Shown one piece after another: positions 1-13,438 of a stretch of 64,000 nt of DNA. The position numbers and the translations under genes were made by a program. Location of the stretch: the NCBI RefSeq assembly GCF_001632365.1, contig NW_024468556.1, positions 210,970-274,969 on the forward strand, written 5' to 3'. Positions within the stretch are counted from its first letter, which is position 1; every line of letters starts with the position of its first letter. The notes beneath the pieces were generated by a model that was given only the letters and a program-made list of their open reading frames with translations, was not told the DNA's origin and did not search any database. Source of the stretch: Laetiporus sulphureus 93-53. Its lineage: Eukaryota > Basidiomycota > Agaricomycetes > Polyporales > Laetiporaceae.

Positions 1-30
1 TTAGATAAGTGGAACGCGTGACAAAAATGA

Positions 31-116
31 TCCTTCGAGCCGGGATCGAACCAGCGACCTCAAGATGACAGGTAACCCATTACAGTCTCGCGCTCTTCCA
101 ACTGAGCTATCGAAGG
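31..116 (-). tRNA. tRNA-Tyr (GTA), intron-containing
   Basis: Read on the minus strand, the ends pair as a 7-bp acceptor stem (CCTTCGA with TCGAAGG). A T-arm with the loop TTCGATC is present. The anticodon stem CGAGA pairs with TCTTG around a loop that holds GTA, which is tyrosine. Thirteen bases sit between the A after the anticodon and the last loop base. That is the canonical position for a nuclear tRNA intron, and tRNA-Tyr genes very often have one. A run of five T's on the minus strand lies just downstream (22-26) and would serve as the Pol III terminator. The identity is secure; the exact intron ends could move by a base. Confidence 0.93.
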
Positions 117-2934
117 CTAGAGGACACCTAGTTATTGTATACTATATTGTAGTTTCTATAAGCCTATTATTTTTCACATGTGGCGCTGCTCCTGGTAGTC
201 CGCATGCGCTCGTGTCTTTCAGCTATCACCTATTCAACGTTGCGAGACATGCCAAGAATGATGGAGGAATGTGGATGTACGACAGTGGCCTGGCGGCCCG
301 GCCTCATGCGTTATTCACCGTATATGGCGCACTTAATCCTCAGTTTGTCGCGGCGAGCAATGTCTTCCACAGATGGATCGAGATCCTATGAGACAGGGCT
401 TAGCGCATCACGCATTTCGATCTCCTTTGCTGTAAGAAGGAAGGGTGTTACAATGGACGATCCTTCCTTGTCACAAAGGATCATCGAGCGATGAGTGAGT
501 TGCCCTCTACCGGGCGATAGCTGGTAAATCCGTTAGTTGCCATACCGTTTTAGCATGAGTTTAATGACGCTCCACGTACTAGTATGAAAGATCAGCATCA
601 TGATGCTTCTCAAAACCGCGGCGTAATTCCCGCCCACCGTGCTCGACTTCCACCAAGAGATGCCTCCGGAATCTTCACAGTGCATTCATGCAATCACAAG
701 CTCTAGCTCGGCTGGCCCATGCTAGGCAAAAGCGACCTGAATACCCGGCTCGAGTATATCGCACACGGCGGTCAGGCTGCACACGTCCAGTGTCATTGCC
801 GTGGGTAATGGATGCGCCGCCGAGCCGAAGTCATTCACAGCGCATTAAGCAGGATGCGTGGGCAAAGCCGACCGGGTGCTCGACCTTTGGACACCGGTTC
901 GGCCGCGCACCGTACACATGCACTGTGCATGTCAAATATCGGCGATACGTACATGGAGACACCACCGAAGAAGCACACAGCGCACATCCCCCGCTATGCA
1001 AGGCTAGATGTTAGGAGTGTATGCGGTTTCTCGAAAAAAGGAGACGTACACTCTGAGCGGACCACTGATCCTCCTTTTCAAAGCTCGCGACATGACAGCT
1101 GTCATTCTTAGCAACTCCCCTTGGAGGCATGTCGCCTCGTGCAGGTATATGCGCGCTGCACCGTGCTGAGTGATAGCCGCTCCTTGGCCGATTTGAGAAA
1201 AGCATACCCTTGCTTGCGCAAGACGCAAGAGCTCGTCGTCGTAACGCACGCCGTCGACGAGGATCGAGCCTTGGACGTCTGGACTCGAAGCTGTAATGTG
1301 TGCTGTAATGTTGGGAGTGAAAGGTCCTAGCTGAGAGCGCTCCTCTCTTTCGGATGTTTCATGAAAAGTTCTCCTATTCCTAGTGCCCCCTCGACCCTTC
1401 CAGTTATGGCATCTCAACTTCCTTCCTAGATCTCATAATTCTTCGCCTCAAACGGTGCTGCCCCCCTGCTATTGCGCGCTTTGCTGCTCTTAGTCGTTCA
1501 GCAGAGGACCGTCAAAGGTATCTCACAATTCCCGTCGCGAGACTCCTCCCACTGAAATTAATTCCGCACGTTCAAATTATTCATAGGTCGAAGCTCAAGG
1601 ACCGTACTGTTGCGTCAGCCTGAGCTAATTTTCACCGAGTGAGAAGCGGCTTGATGTAACTGGGGGGCTCCTACGTATAAATCTCCGTGATACAGCAGCG
1701 ATAGAAATTGCGCACCGTCGGTGCTGGGCATACGGAACGGCATCCATAACATGAGGCCATCCGACTCCACAAGCTGTACCGTCTTGTCACTCTCGGTGCA
1801 ATCGCCTCTGCCGAAAGCCTGCGCGTTCGACGTTTGCTCCGTCCATCCGGTCCCAGTAGCTCTGCTGAATGACAAGGCAATCGATCGCGACTCCATCGAC
1901 TCCATCGGCCAGATGCCCACTCACGCTCTTCTCCCTGTCGTAGGGTGCTGGGCACTCCGAGACAGGATGCGCCGCCTCGATTTTTAGACTGCGCTGCGGT
2001 GCACTATAATGTGCTCGTCATACGCTCTCGAAGCACAGCACGGCCACTGCGCAGGAGCGACAGCAAGTCCGGCTTCTGCGTTATCGGTGCGTAGTACGTA
2101 CTACGTAGAGGAGATGGGACAATACACTTGCGAGTGCGTGCTTCTCGTACGCATTGACGATCCCTTTTGCGCGAGCCACAGGACGTGCTCGTTCAACGCC
2201 TTAACGCCTTCCAAGCGAGAACAATTGCAGCGGCTGCGCATCGAAGATAGTGAATGCGTGGCGTGTTCTCATTATTGAGCTCTGCTCGTAGTCCAGAAGT
2301 CGGCAAATGCGCCGGGCATCTACCTCGAACGACATGTACACCGTTCGAAGAGATAGACATGAACCGATGGGACTCACGGTGGACATCGACGAGTTTGCGA
2401 AGGCAAGGAACTCTGGCATGTATGGCACTCGCGTGTTCACGAAGTTTGCGCTAACCCATTCCTCTCCGATCCATCTGCAGACTAGTGCGTTCGTAATGTG
2501 GTCAGCAGACGTCCGCGCCCACCAACGGCAGAGTGAGACATCTGAGTTCCACAGCGAATAGGGTTTCTCCATTGAGCTTCCATTTCTCGTTGAAGGATTG
2601 TTCTCACAGGTATGGCTCAGGATGGGTACTTTGAAGTGATTTCAGGGGGATAGACCCACACTCCTTGACATTGAAGTAACCAATTTTGCTCAGTGCAGGG
2701 AATACCGCATCACACATGATCTGCTGCTTCTATAAATTCGCCTGTGGTCGCAACGAGTCCGATTGCGTGGACATCCCCGGACGGACTTTTCATTTCGTCC
2801 ATTTAATAATTGCAGAGCGGGATTCTTCTGATGAAGGTACGCTATCTATTTAACTCCAGAAGCCGGGTTATTCTTCTCTGGACGGTGCATGTCATTTTCT
2901 TGATAGACATTCAGACGCGACACGATCACAGCCT
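117..2934. other. Gene-poor stretch
   Basis: I see no gene here that I can defend. Several minus-strand frames of 100-137 codons (about 1004-1417, 1615-1920 and 2201-2572) are open, but they have no recognisable motif, do not join through good splice sites and are interrupted between blocks. They may be remnants of a decayed gene or chance frames. The promoter region of the neighbouring P450 pseudogene would lie at the right end. Confidence 0.5.
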
Positions 2935-5199
2935 ATGTGGACTCCGTCGTCGATAATGCTCATTCTCAGCGGCCTACCGATGGGCATCGCCATCCCGTTG
3001 CTCCTCTGTGTGCTTTTGCTAACATGGCTGCTGAATAACACTGCGAGGCGCAGTGTTCGAAGGCTCTTTCCCGGACCGAAAACACTCCCATTTCTCGGAA
3101 ACGTCCATCAGATACCCCGCGAATCTCAACACACGACGTTTGCAGAATGGATACAGCGTTACGGTATTCGTTTCTGGTTCGCGTCATGTCGTGGGTATCC
3201 CGCTGATGCGTCATCTGCCATCCAGGACCAGTTGTCTATGCACGAATATTCCAGTGATCGGTCTTGATCGTCAACTCGGTCGAAGCAGCTAACGATCTCA
3301 TGGATGCCAGAGGCGCCAACTACTCAGACAGGCCGCACTTTGTCTTATTGGGCGATATGTAGGCATCGGGCTCGGCTAATAGGACAAATCGTTCTGATCA
3401 GATCTGCAGGATCGGAGTGGGGACCATAACACAGTTTCTCCCATATGGCGCACGATGGCGTCGGCATCGTAAGTGGATGCAGGGTGCACTGATGGACAAG
3501 CGTGCTCTGGACTCGTACCGCGAGATGCAAGTGAGAGAGGTCCGCCGCTTACTCTCGGACTTTACCGAGCGTCCGGAAGATTTCATGATGCACATCAAGC
3601 AGTTAGTACTCTCGTGGCGTCACGGCATATCCTAGTCTTCTCATGGCCGCATTGCCGAGTAGATCTGTTGGCAGATTCGTACTGGACCTCGCGTATGGCC
3701 ATGCAATTGGCTCTTCTCAGGACGAGTTCGTCGCAATGGCTTCGAAGGCGATCGCAGATGCTGCGGAGGCGGGAAATTCTGGAGCTGCGTTGGTTGATCT
3801 ATTCCCGCTATGTAGTCTCTTACGTTTGCATTGGCATGGTTGAGAGCAAGCATATAGCTTCTCACTCATTGTCTCAGTGAGGCATATCCCTGCTTGGATG
3901 CCCGGAGCCGAATTCAAACGAAACGCTATACGCATGAAGCACTCTATCCGAAATGTCATGGAGATCCCTTACAAATTGGCAAAGGAGGCAGTGGTAAGTC
4001 AAACTACTTTAGCTAGCAGATAGATTACTCAGAATGTTGGCCACATCCAGCTGTCAGGAACTGCGAACTCGTCCTTCGTTACTTCTATTTTACACGAGCT
4101 GCTGCAAAATGGAGAACTTACTGAAGAGGATGAGCATGATGTCGTGGAGGCTGCGGGAGGTCTGTTCACAGGTAATGCTTCGTTCCGTTACAGCTACGTC
4201 TCATGAAGTGACAAAATCTTCAATCTATGCAGCTGGCATCGAGACTGTAAGCGACTTTGCTTCGCATACTAACTAATCTATTCATAACGGATGCAGACCA
4301 CAAGGACGCTCCTCGCGTTCATTCTCGCGATGGTTCTCTATCCGAACGTGTGCAAGAAAGCACAAGCGGAGATCGATAGCGTCACCGGTTCGACACGGCT
4401 ACCGGACTTCGGAGACAGGGCCTCTTTGCCATATCTCGAACGAGTGTTGCAAGAACTGTTTCGGTGCGTCCGTGTCAGGAGAGATAAACACTTTATGTGT
4501 GATGATACGAGAATCTCAGGTGGAACTGCCCCGTTACGCTGGGTAAATGAAACAGACCTTGATATTTCAGCCGTTACCTTCAGCTCATACACCTATTAGG
4601 AGTTCCACACCAGTCAATCACGGACTATGAATAGCAAGATTGTCATATACCTGGAGGGACCATGATTGTCCCAAACATATGGTCCGTCTAAACCAAATTT
4701 CTATCATTGTTGTCATGTAGTGAATACCGATTACTTTCACTACAGGGCCATGACTCGCAATTCACAGCTGTACTCAGACCCGGAAACATTTCGTCCAGAG
4801 CGCTTTGACGAGCTGGACTCATCAACCGTGGACTTGCATGATCCCCGCAAGCTCGTCTTCGGGTTTGGTCGACGGTGAATACACCAAAAACTCACATCAT
4901 ATTAGTTTTTAAGAGGGTGTATCACCGCGCATAGTATCTGCCCTGGACGCCACCTGGCCGATTCCACTATCTGGCTTGCGATGACTACCATCCTGGCCTG
5001 CTTCGATATCTCCAAAGCCTTAGACGAGAAAGGGATTGAGATAACGCCCGCCGCCTCTTTCACTGCCACCGCTGTTAGGTAATGCATGCGGTCTTTGATA
5101 GCCATTGTCGCTCACGGCGAACGCTATAGGCACACGAAGCCATTCAAGTGCAATATCAGCCCTCGATCTCACATTAGCGTGGAGCAATTAGTGGTGTAG
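2935..5199 (+). pseudogene. Cytochrome P450, disrupted
   Basis: The gene has the layout of the large Agaricomycete P450 families often annotated as OrdA-like, which are secondary-metabolism or xenobiotic monooxygenases anchored in the ER. An N-terminal hydrophobic anchor and a proline-rich hinge (FPGPKTLPFLGN) come first. They are followed by an arginine-rich C-helix (PYGARWRRHRKW), a meander (DPETFRPERF, 4783-4812) and the heme loop FGFGRR-ICPGR, split by an intron near 4877-4930. A good C-terminal exon ends at TAG 5197-5199. The frame is broken. A TAG at 4632-4634 sits in-frame inside an otherwise well conserved exon. Between about 3150 and 3290 the conserved text (VRVMSW, then NSVEAAND) lies in frames that no GT-AG intron joins without a stop. 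The I-helix region (AGIET) and all other exon joins still work, so the decay is young. A base-calling error could explain one lesion but not easily both. Confidence 0.82.
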
Positions 5200-5520
5200 A
5201 GGAGGCAAACAATCAGCGGACGGGCTTGATAGGACCGATAATCCTGCACGCGACAGTTAGTTTGCTCAATAACCCAATGTGTGTAAATATCTCACTTTCG
5301 AACGAGCGCATGTAAGACAGACTAGAATGATCGTTCGTTCCGACCGTGCCGTGCTTAGCAGAATGCGGTGGTACCAATTGTCTGCGACGCTGAGACCGAG
5401 CCGAGAGATTGATAGAACTCGAAAGCTGTATATAAATTGTCGAAAAAAAGGTGGGGACTGTCGTATAGCCCGCTCACGACATTAGTATCATAACATTCAT
5501 GCCAGATGCAAAGTCGACTT

Positions 5521-5564
5521 CACAGAGCCAAAATGATTGACCGAGAGAAGAGTCGAACCTTTGT
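5521..5564 (-). repeat. Partial tandem copy of the tRNA-Arg 3' end
   Basis: Bases 5521-5560 closely repeat 5565-5604. Both contain the terminator-like A-run, the acceptor 3' strand and the start of the T-arm (TGATTGACCGA, then GTCGAACCT). The left copy lacks the T-stem pairing and everything beyond it, so it is a fragment and not a gene. Confidence 0.7.
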
Positions 5565-5582
5565 CACAGAGCCAAAAATGAT

Positions 5583-5681
5583 TGACCGACGCAGGGGTCG
5601 AACCTGCAATCTCCTGATATTACGTAAGCCGAGTCACCAGCTTTGTCGTAGTCAGACGCGATGCCATTTCGCCAGACGGCC
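5583..5681 (-). tRNA. tRNA-Arg (ACG), intron-containing
   Basis: On the minus strand the acceptor strands GGCCGTC and GTCGGTC pair at six of seven positions. The T-arm is GCAGG-TTCGACC-CCTGC. The anticodon stem TCTGA pairs with TCAGG around a loop containing ACG, read as inosine-CG for arginine. About 27 bases intervene after the base 3' of the anticodon and form the intron. A five-T terminator follows (5574-5578 on the plus strand). The single acceptor mismatch (T:T) is the only weakness; a slightly degenerate but functional gene is the likeliest reading. Confidence 0.85.
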
Positions 5682-6117
5682 TTGATGAGGATACTGCAAA
5701 AGCATATTGAGTCTAGTTGACAATCGGGATATTAAAAGCCACCGCGTGGAAACACCGAGGGAGATTGTTGGATGGCAAGTGTATTCCCGCTCTTCCGAGA
5801 CGAAAGTCAAGAACAGGCTGCGCGCGATGGCCATCGCCGAGAAGAGGCGTGCCAACACGAGACGATGGCTTCTCCGGAAGTGCACCTGATCACATTGATC
5901 AGAATCTTGAAATTCGATTCTGCGTAACATGTTGTTGGCCATTAGCTCGATTTCAAGAGGAACGTCGTCTTTGTTTCATCTACCAATGCTAAACTACATG
6001 CAGTGTTCAGCAGAATCTCCAATGTCAGAACCCAGCTAATAACCGATTATAGTACTAATTCACTACTTTCGGTCTAGGATATATTCGCGCAGTGAGGGGT
6101 CGGTAAATATCCACGAA

Positions 6118-8150
<2,033 letters not shown>

Positions 8151-8249
8151 GACGGCTGCAGGACGAGAGCGACGGCGTCGCTGCTGTAAGATACGAAGAG
8201 GGAAAAGGCTGGCGACGAACTGCGGACTGGGAAATGAGGTGTGGAAAAT

Positions 8250-8260
8250 AATATATATAG
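8250..8260 (-). promoter_or_regulatory. Candidate TATA element of CYP51
   Basis: An alternating TATATATA stretch lies about 100 bp upstream of the CYP51 start codon, in the correct strand sense for a core promoter. Position and composition are the only evidence. Confidence 0.4.
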
Positions 8261-8594
8261 CGGAATAGTGAGTAGTATCGAACCATCCTCATATGCCATT
8301 TTAGGAAGTGTCGCACCCGACGGCGGATCCAATGACCCTCGTGGGCCCCGCGCTGCCACAAAGTCGCGCGTACCCAGTCCAGGGCCATTCTGGACACGTC
8401 CATCTCTCACATAATTTCCTGCAGTCGTTCAATGCCCTGCGAGAGTCGGATTTTTTTTTCAAGGTGGGCATCTGCCGCTATCGTCTAGCGTTCTACAAAC
8501 TACAATAGTCGTATAATAACAGAAGATGCGTTGGAGTGGAGGTTATGGGCCAGAAGACGCTGATACGACGGCGCATCTTACGGAACCCGCTGTT

Positions 8595-11533
8595 TTAACG
8601 TCGCACGACAGTCATGTATGGTTTCATCCCAAGCCGGATCGACGCAATTTTAATATCGACCGACTCTCCAACAGCGCCAGAGAAATCGGAATCCAGGCCG
8701 GTCAACGTAGCTTTCAGTCCCAGCTCTGGTATTACCACCGGCTGCTGGAACTCCTGTTTCAGCGCGTTCCTCATAAGAACCTCGGTGAACCTCCCGACGA
8801 GCGAGTCAAGTGGGCCCGGCCCATCCCGCCAGCCCTGTTGCCGCTCGAACATCCATCTCTCGATGAACTGATGCGCGTAATAGTCATTCTGCACGGCCCC
8901 CGCACGCTTGTCCTGGTGCTCCTTAAAGCCCGTGGCCCTCGCAAAGTCCTGGAGCCATTCGTCCGAGACCATCCGCGCCCGCCTGCCACCGGGCGACAGC
9001 AGCAGGTGTTTGATCTGCCAGTGCGTCAACATGTCACTGAAGCGCCGGAGAGGCGACGTTACTCTGACATAACCTTCGCCCTCGGGGATGCCCAAGGTTG
9101 CATGAGCACCCGGCTTGATGTCGTACGTACCGGCCGCGTACATAATTCCCTCGTTCATGGCTTGGAAGTAGTCGACAAAGCCATCGGGGTCACGACTGGC
9201 GAGCAACCGCTCTCTGCCGCCCGGTACAGTGCTCGTCAAACCTGCAGCCACACGATGAATGGCAGGCACGTCATGATCTCTCAAGAACATAGACGCGACA
9301 CGACAGGCTGTCTTCATGCACTCGGAGACTATTTGCCGGGATCCAGTCTCGTACGAGCGAAAATCCGACACGGCATATTTCACTTGTGGGAATCCAAACC
9401 ACTTGTATGGTTGCATCGTCTTCAACACCGACGGCACATCGGGGATGGGCTTGGGTGTGATTGACATGTCAACACTTGGCAAGCAGAACTGGAGCAGTCC
9501 GTTTTGCAATCGTTTGTGAACGAGACCTTTCGTGAGACGTTGCACAAATGATAAGTCATCCACAACAGCCTTGTCGAGAGGTGCAGCAGGATTTGCAGTT
9601 TCGATGTCCTCTCCGCCGAATGGGTACCGATTGGATACATTGGGCTCATTCATCGCGTCGTTCACCGCATCATATGTCATGATCTGTACATTCTTCACGA
9701 TACCGGGCCGAACCTTGTAGTCGAGGATGTTCCCCTGTACATCGACCTTTGCACTGAACGTCATGACACATTGAGGTTCCCCACCCGCTCGACCCAAGCT
9801 GAGCTTTTCCAAAACCTTGTTATGCGGCAACATCGGTATTGTCCGTTCCACGAAGTAGAGAGTCTCCTTCAGCACGGCAGCACGGCGAGAGTGCACATGT
9901 CCGGGTGGCAAGACAGAGGTTGGGTCTGCAATATGGACATGTAGCCAGGCGGTTTCCGGCTCACTTGGTATGCGCTCCAGTGAAATGCCATCGTCCAATT
10001 CTTCAGCAGTAGCATCATCGATGACATAGACCGGCATGTCACCGAAATCGTGACGCAGTGAGTCCACGATATCATGGGAGTAGTAGTCCTCCGGCCCCAG
10101 AGGTTGTGTCAAGGGAGAAGCGAGTTTAATGGGATCTTCCACTGCCTCCAGCACGGTACCCTTCGGATCCGTGGACCACCATAGTGTAGGCTGGCGGGTC
10201 ACCGCATCTTGCCATGGAGGGCAGACACCAAGTTCCATCAAAAAACGGTGGACAACGCCATCGTCAACATCGACGCCTGGATATAAGCCCGTCTTCTTGA
10301 TAATAGTCGAGGTTGACACAGAATACGGGTCCTTCTGGACCGCTCGCCGTGGGATCAAGGAATCATGCAGGATGCGGATGATTGTGATATCTTCATGGTT
10401 GAAATGGTGGTGTTCGTCCACCTCATATGAAAGGGATGACCGCCATTCCTGGCGTTCTCTCGAGCGTGCGCGCTGAACGATAATCTTGGCCTTCTCCGCG
10501 AATTTGTCTACGTGCGAATCTTTCTGCAAAACCATCCGCTCGACCGTCTCTATATCTTCCAATTCTCGCTGTGGCCTGACCCAGAAGAGGCCCTTCGCTA
10601 AGAATTGAGAATGATCTGCGACAAAATGCTTGTATTTTGAGAAGAGATAGCCGTGGACCGTGTATTTTGTCATAAGAGGTATTGTTTCAGAATCAGGGTC
10701 AATGATCCTCGCTGCCTGAGCAGACGTCACGTATGTCCATGCATCACGGTCGGGGTCCTTGAAGTGGTCGTATAGGGTCCGCAATTTGTAGTAGAGTTCC
10801 GTGAGTTTGCGCTCATATTCCAACTCGAAGTTACGCAGGTGTTTGAGTACTCGGACGCGAGCAGCCACCTCGTGATCATTCAGAGCCACGATTTCTTTCC
10901 CGCACCTGTGCACAAGGTCTGTCGAGACGAAGTGTGGCACAGCGAACATGACATCGCCGGCTTTGTGTGGCCACGTCTCGCCGTTGGTGGTCAGCGTCAA
11001 GGTCACCCATCTCCCGTTTTCACCCATGTCCGTCACAACGACTCCGAGTGCGGTAATTCCACTCCTATAGAGAGACATCAACTACAACCTAATCAGCATG
11101 CTAGCGGTACTGACCTGCGAACCTCTACCAATGTCCCAGGCTGGAACCTCTGCTCAGAGTAGCCCTCTTCCATTTCAAGGCTCGTGAATGGGTCGTCATC
11201 TTCTGTTGCTGAGATGAATTGCTCCTTTTCTTGAGAGGGAGGCCTGGCAGGGTTTTGATATCCCTTGACCGCACTTGTCAGCCTACGAGTCTCGCCTTCG
11301 GGGCCTCTGGGATGCTTCCATCCCACTTTATGGTCCTTGGTAACAGCGGCGGAGACCAGACCTTTGGATGTCAACTCAAGCTTGTCATAAGATGCTTGAG
11401 GAATCATACGAGGTACCGGAGGTCTGCGTTTTCGGACAGGGTTCCATGACGCATGCCGACGAGCGCCCACCGCGCGTGTATTCGAGCTTGTTGACGCGAT
11501 GTCAACCAAAAAATTCGCGCCTCGTCGATGCAT
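8595..11533 (-). CDS. DSS1: Mitochondrial RNase II-type 3'-5' exoribonuclease (DSS1/CYT-4 family)
   Basis: The protein is an RNB-domain exoribonuclease. In fungi the DSS1/Cyt-4 members act in mitochondria, where with a helicase they degrade and trim RNA. Two exons (11115-11533 and 8595-11064) give 962 residues. The join at an AG ending at 11065 restores the family text VEVRR-SGITALGVVV without a gap. The N-terminus is basic and suits mitochondrial import. The catalytic RNB domain starts near residue 485 with the acidic metal-binding motif DDATAEELDDG, followed by HVHIADPTS. A C-terminal S1-like region is weak. The gene starts 209 bp from the divergent gene at 11743, so the two probably share a bidirectional promoter. 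Confidence 0.9.
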
Positions 11534-11742
11534 AAATGGCTGGGAGGAAGCGAAAGGTGGACAGGGCAGAGAGCGTCCTGCAGGTGGCCGTCGACGGCAG
11601 ATGCGATCTCAGAAAATCTCCACCAGATCTCTGAGACTCGATCACTACGTACGGACCACGTGGCTTCCGCCTCTCTGCCCGGCTGCATACATTCCCTCTT
11701 ACACTCTACCTGCATCCTCTGTTCAAATATCTTGTTGCAACA

Positions 11743-12760
11743 ATGTTTAAACGCGCTCAGAAACGACGCAGAAGGCAACAGAAGGAAGAAGAGCTCGGTC
11801 TGGACGCTGAGACGAAGGAAGTATTGGGCTTGCATGACAGCGACTCCGACGAGTTGTCCTCGGATTCAGACTCGGATGATGACTCAGAAAATGAAAATTT
11901 CGATGAAGGAGCTGCCGTTGATCAGGAGAGCGCCGTTGAAGGGAACGACGTTCCTTCCGATGAAGACGTGTCGGATGCAGATTTGGACGACGAGCCTCCA
12001 TTGTCCGTTGCTGACGCCTTGGAGAATCCAGTGTATACCATTGAGCCTGAGCTGTATGCATGCGTAGTGTGCACCAGAAAGCGGTTCAAGAATCCTATAA
12101 TGTGCGATGTGCACACGGAGTCTCCTGTGAGCCGTGCCGTTCCTCGCTCTGCATGAGCCTTGTTCGACCGAAGGCGTGTTTTCTAGGCTCATTTGCGGAG
12201 ATATAAGAGATTCATTGCAATGGCGCGCGATGCCGACCCAGATCAGAATGTGAGAGAACTGGTGCACGCGCTTACGACAGCCCTCCCCAAGAAGGAGGTT
12301 AAAGAGGGGGCTCTGTCGAATCGTGCCATCAAAAACGTATGTCTACTTTCACGTAAATTCCATATCGTCTCAACTCGCTCTTCCATAGGAGGAAAAGATA
12401 GCAAAAAATACGAAGAAGCGCGAACGACAGAAAGCTGCCAAAGCCAAAGCGTTGGCGAAGAAGCATGCCAAGTTGGCTGTCGCCGACAACGCCGACTCTG
12501 TCGCAGAACAAACGAAGGCGACGAGCGGAGACGAAGGGAAACAAGCCGCAAAGTCCGAGGCGACGTCGCATACTCCTGCACCCGTCGCCCAGAAAGAGGT
12601 CAAGCGACCGCGAACGTCTGATGACACCTTGCCAGTTGTAAAACCCAAGGAGACAAAGCCTGTCGCAGAAGGGAAGTCCAGTACACGCAGCAAAAAGGGT
12701 GCTCACAAAACTGGCGCGCAAGCAGGGGCGAAGAGGAAGCGTAAAGCAAAGGATGTCTGA
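11743..12760 (+). CDS. Acidic/basic nuclear protein with a CxxC-H-H zinc-finger-like motif
   Basis: Three exons (11743-12126, 12187-12336, 12389-12760) give 301 residues. I do not recognise a named family. The N-terminus is a basic block (KRAQKRRRRQQK), followed by a long Asp/Ser/Glu stretch that suits CK2 phosphorylation. A compact conserved-looking core comes next, CVVCTRKRFKNPIMCDVH, then AHLRRYKRF, which spaces two cysteines and two histidines like a zinc finger of an RNA- or ribosome-biogenesis factor. The C-terminal half is Lys/Ala-rich and ends in a run of basic residues (KRKRKAKDV) that would act as a nuclear or nucleolar signal. A nucleolar role is inference from composition only. 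Confidence 0.8.
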
Positions 12761-13438
12761 GCCGAAGTCTGATGTACGGTCACTACTTGGAGAAGGGCAC
12801 CACATAGGTACCGTGGGAGCAGTGATAAATATTGGTCCATCGAAGCCATTGTCCAAGACTCGCGCGAGGAATCGGTCAAGGCACGGCTTTGTACGACGTT
12901 AAAGGTCGCCAGCATTGTCGTACGAGCAGCTACAGACAGAACTGCTGACCGTGCTAGTCAAAGCGCCTGCCCATTTATCTGCGCTGGACTGCGACAACAT
13001 AGAGGCGGTTGTGCGCGACGTGAAATACCACAGCAGTGTAGGATGCATTTACGACCCGTGGTAGAAAATTTGATGCAGAATTCGCAGATCAAGGGGCTGG
13101 AAGGCACCAATTGATGACATCCTCCATCCTGGATGGGGATCAAGGATTGTTCATCTGAGGAATGACTGAGCATGTCAAACGGAAGCGCCAAAGACAAGGT
13201 TCCGAATAAGCCCCAGATCAGCAGAGAATGGTCGCACATGTACACATTGTACATCACAGCATGAACATACCGCCCCGCTGGAAGGCCTCACTTCATCGCT
13301 CGGACCGCATGATTCCACAACATACTCCAAGGCAAGTGTACATTAGCACAGGTCCGCCATGAATCAAACCTGATCGATGTCTAGCAAGCCATACATTCAA
13401 CCTAAATCCTGTAGTTCGCATAAAAACGTAGCCCCGTG
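12761..13438. other. Intergenic between convergent genes
   Basis: The flanking genes converge here, so the stretch should hold their two 3' UTRs. I see no coding frame or repeat worth calling. Confidence 0.5.

Larger units (their letters stand above)
5200..6117. other. Intergenic, holds tRNA-Arg
   Basis: Apart from tRNA-Arg and the duplicated tRNA piece beside it, I see nothing coding. The left part is the 3' flank of the P450 pseudogene and the right end is the 3' flank of CYP51. Confidence 0.5.

Noticed and set aside
1004..2572. Three minus-strand open frames of 101-137 codons that looked like exons of one gene
   Set aside because: No start, no splice signals that keep frame between them, and no recognisable motif.
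8526..9464. Plus-strand frame of 312 codons opposite the exoribonuclease
   Set aside because: It is the antisense of a well-supported coding exon and has no motif of its own.
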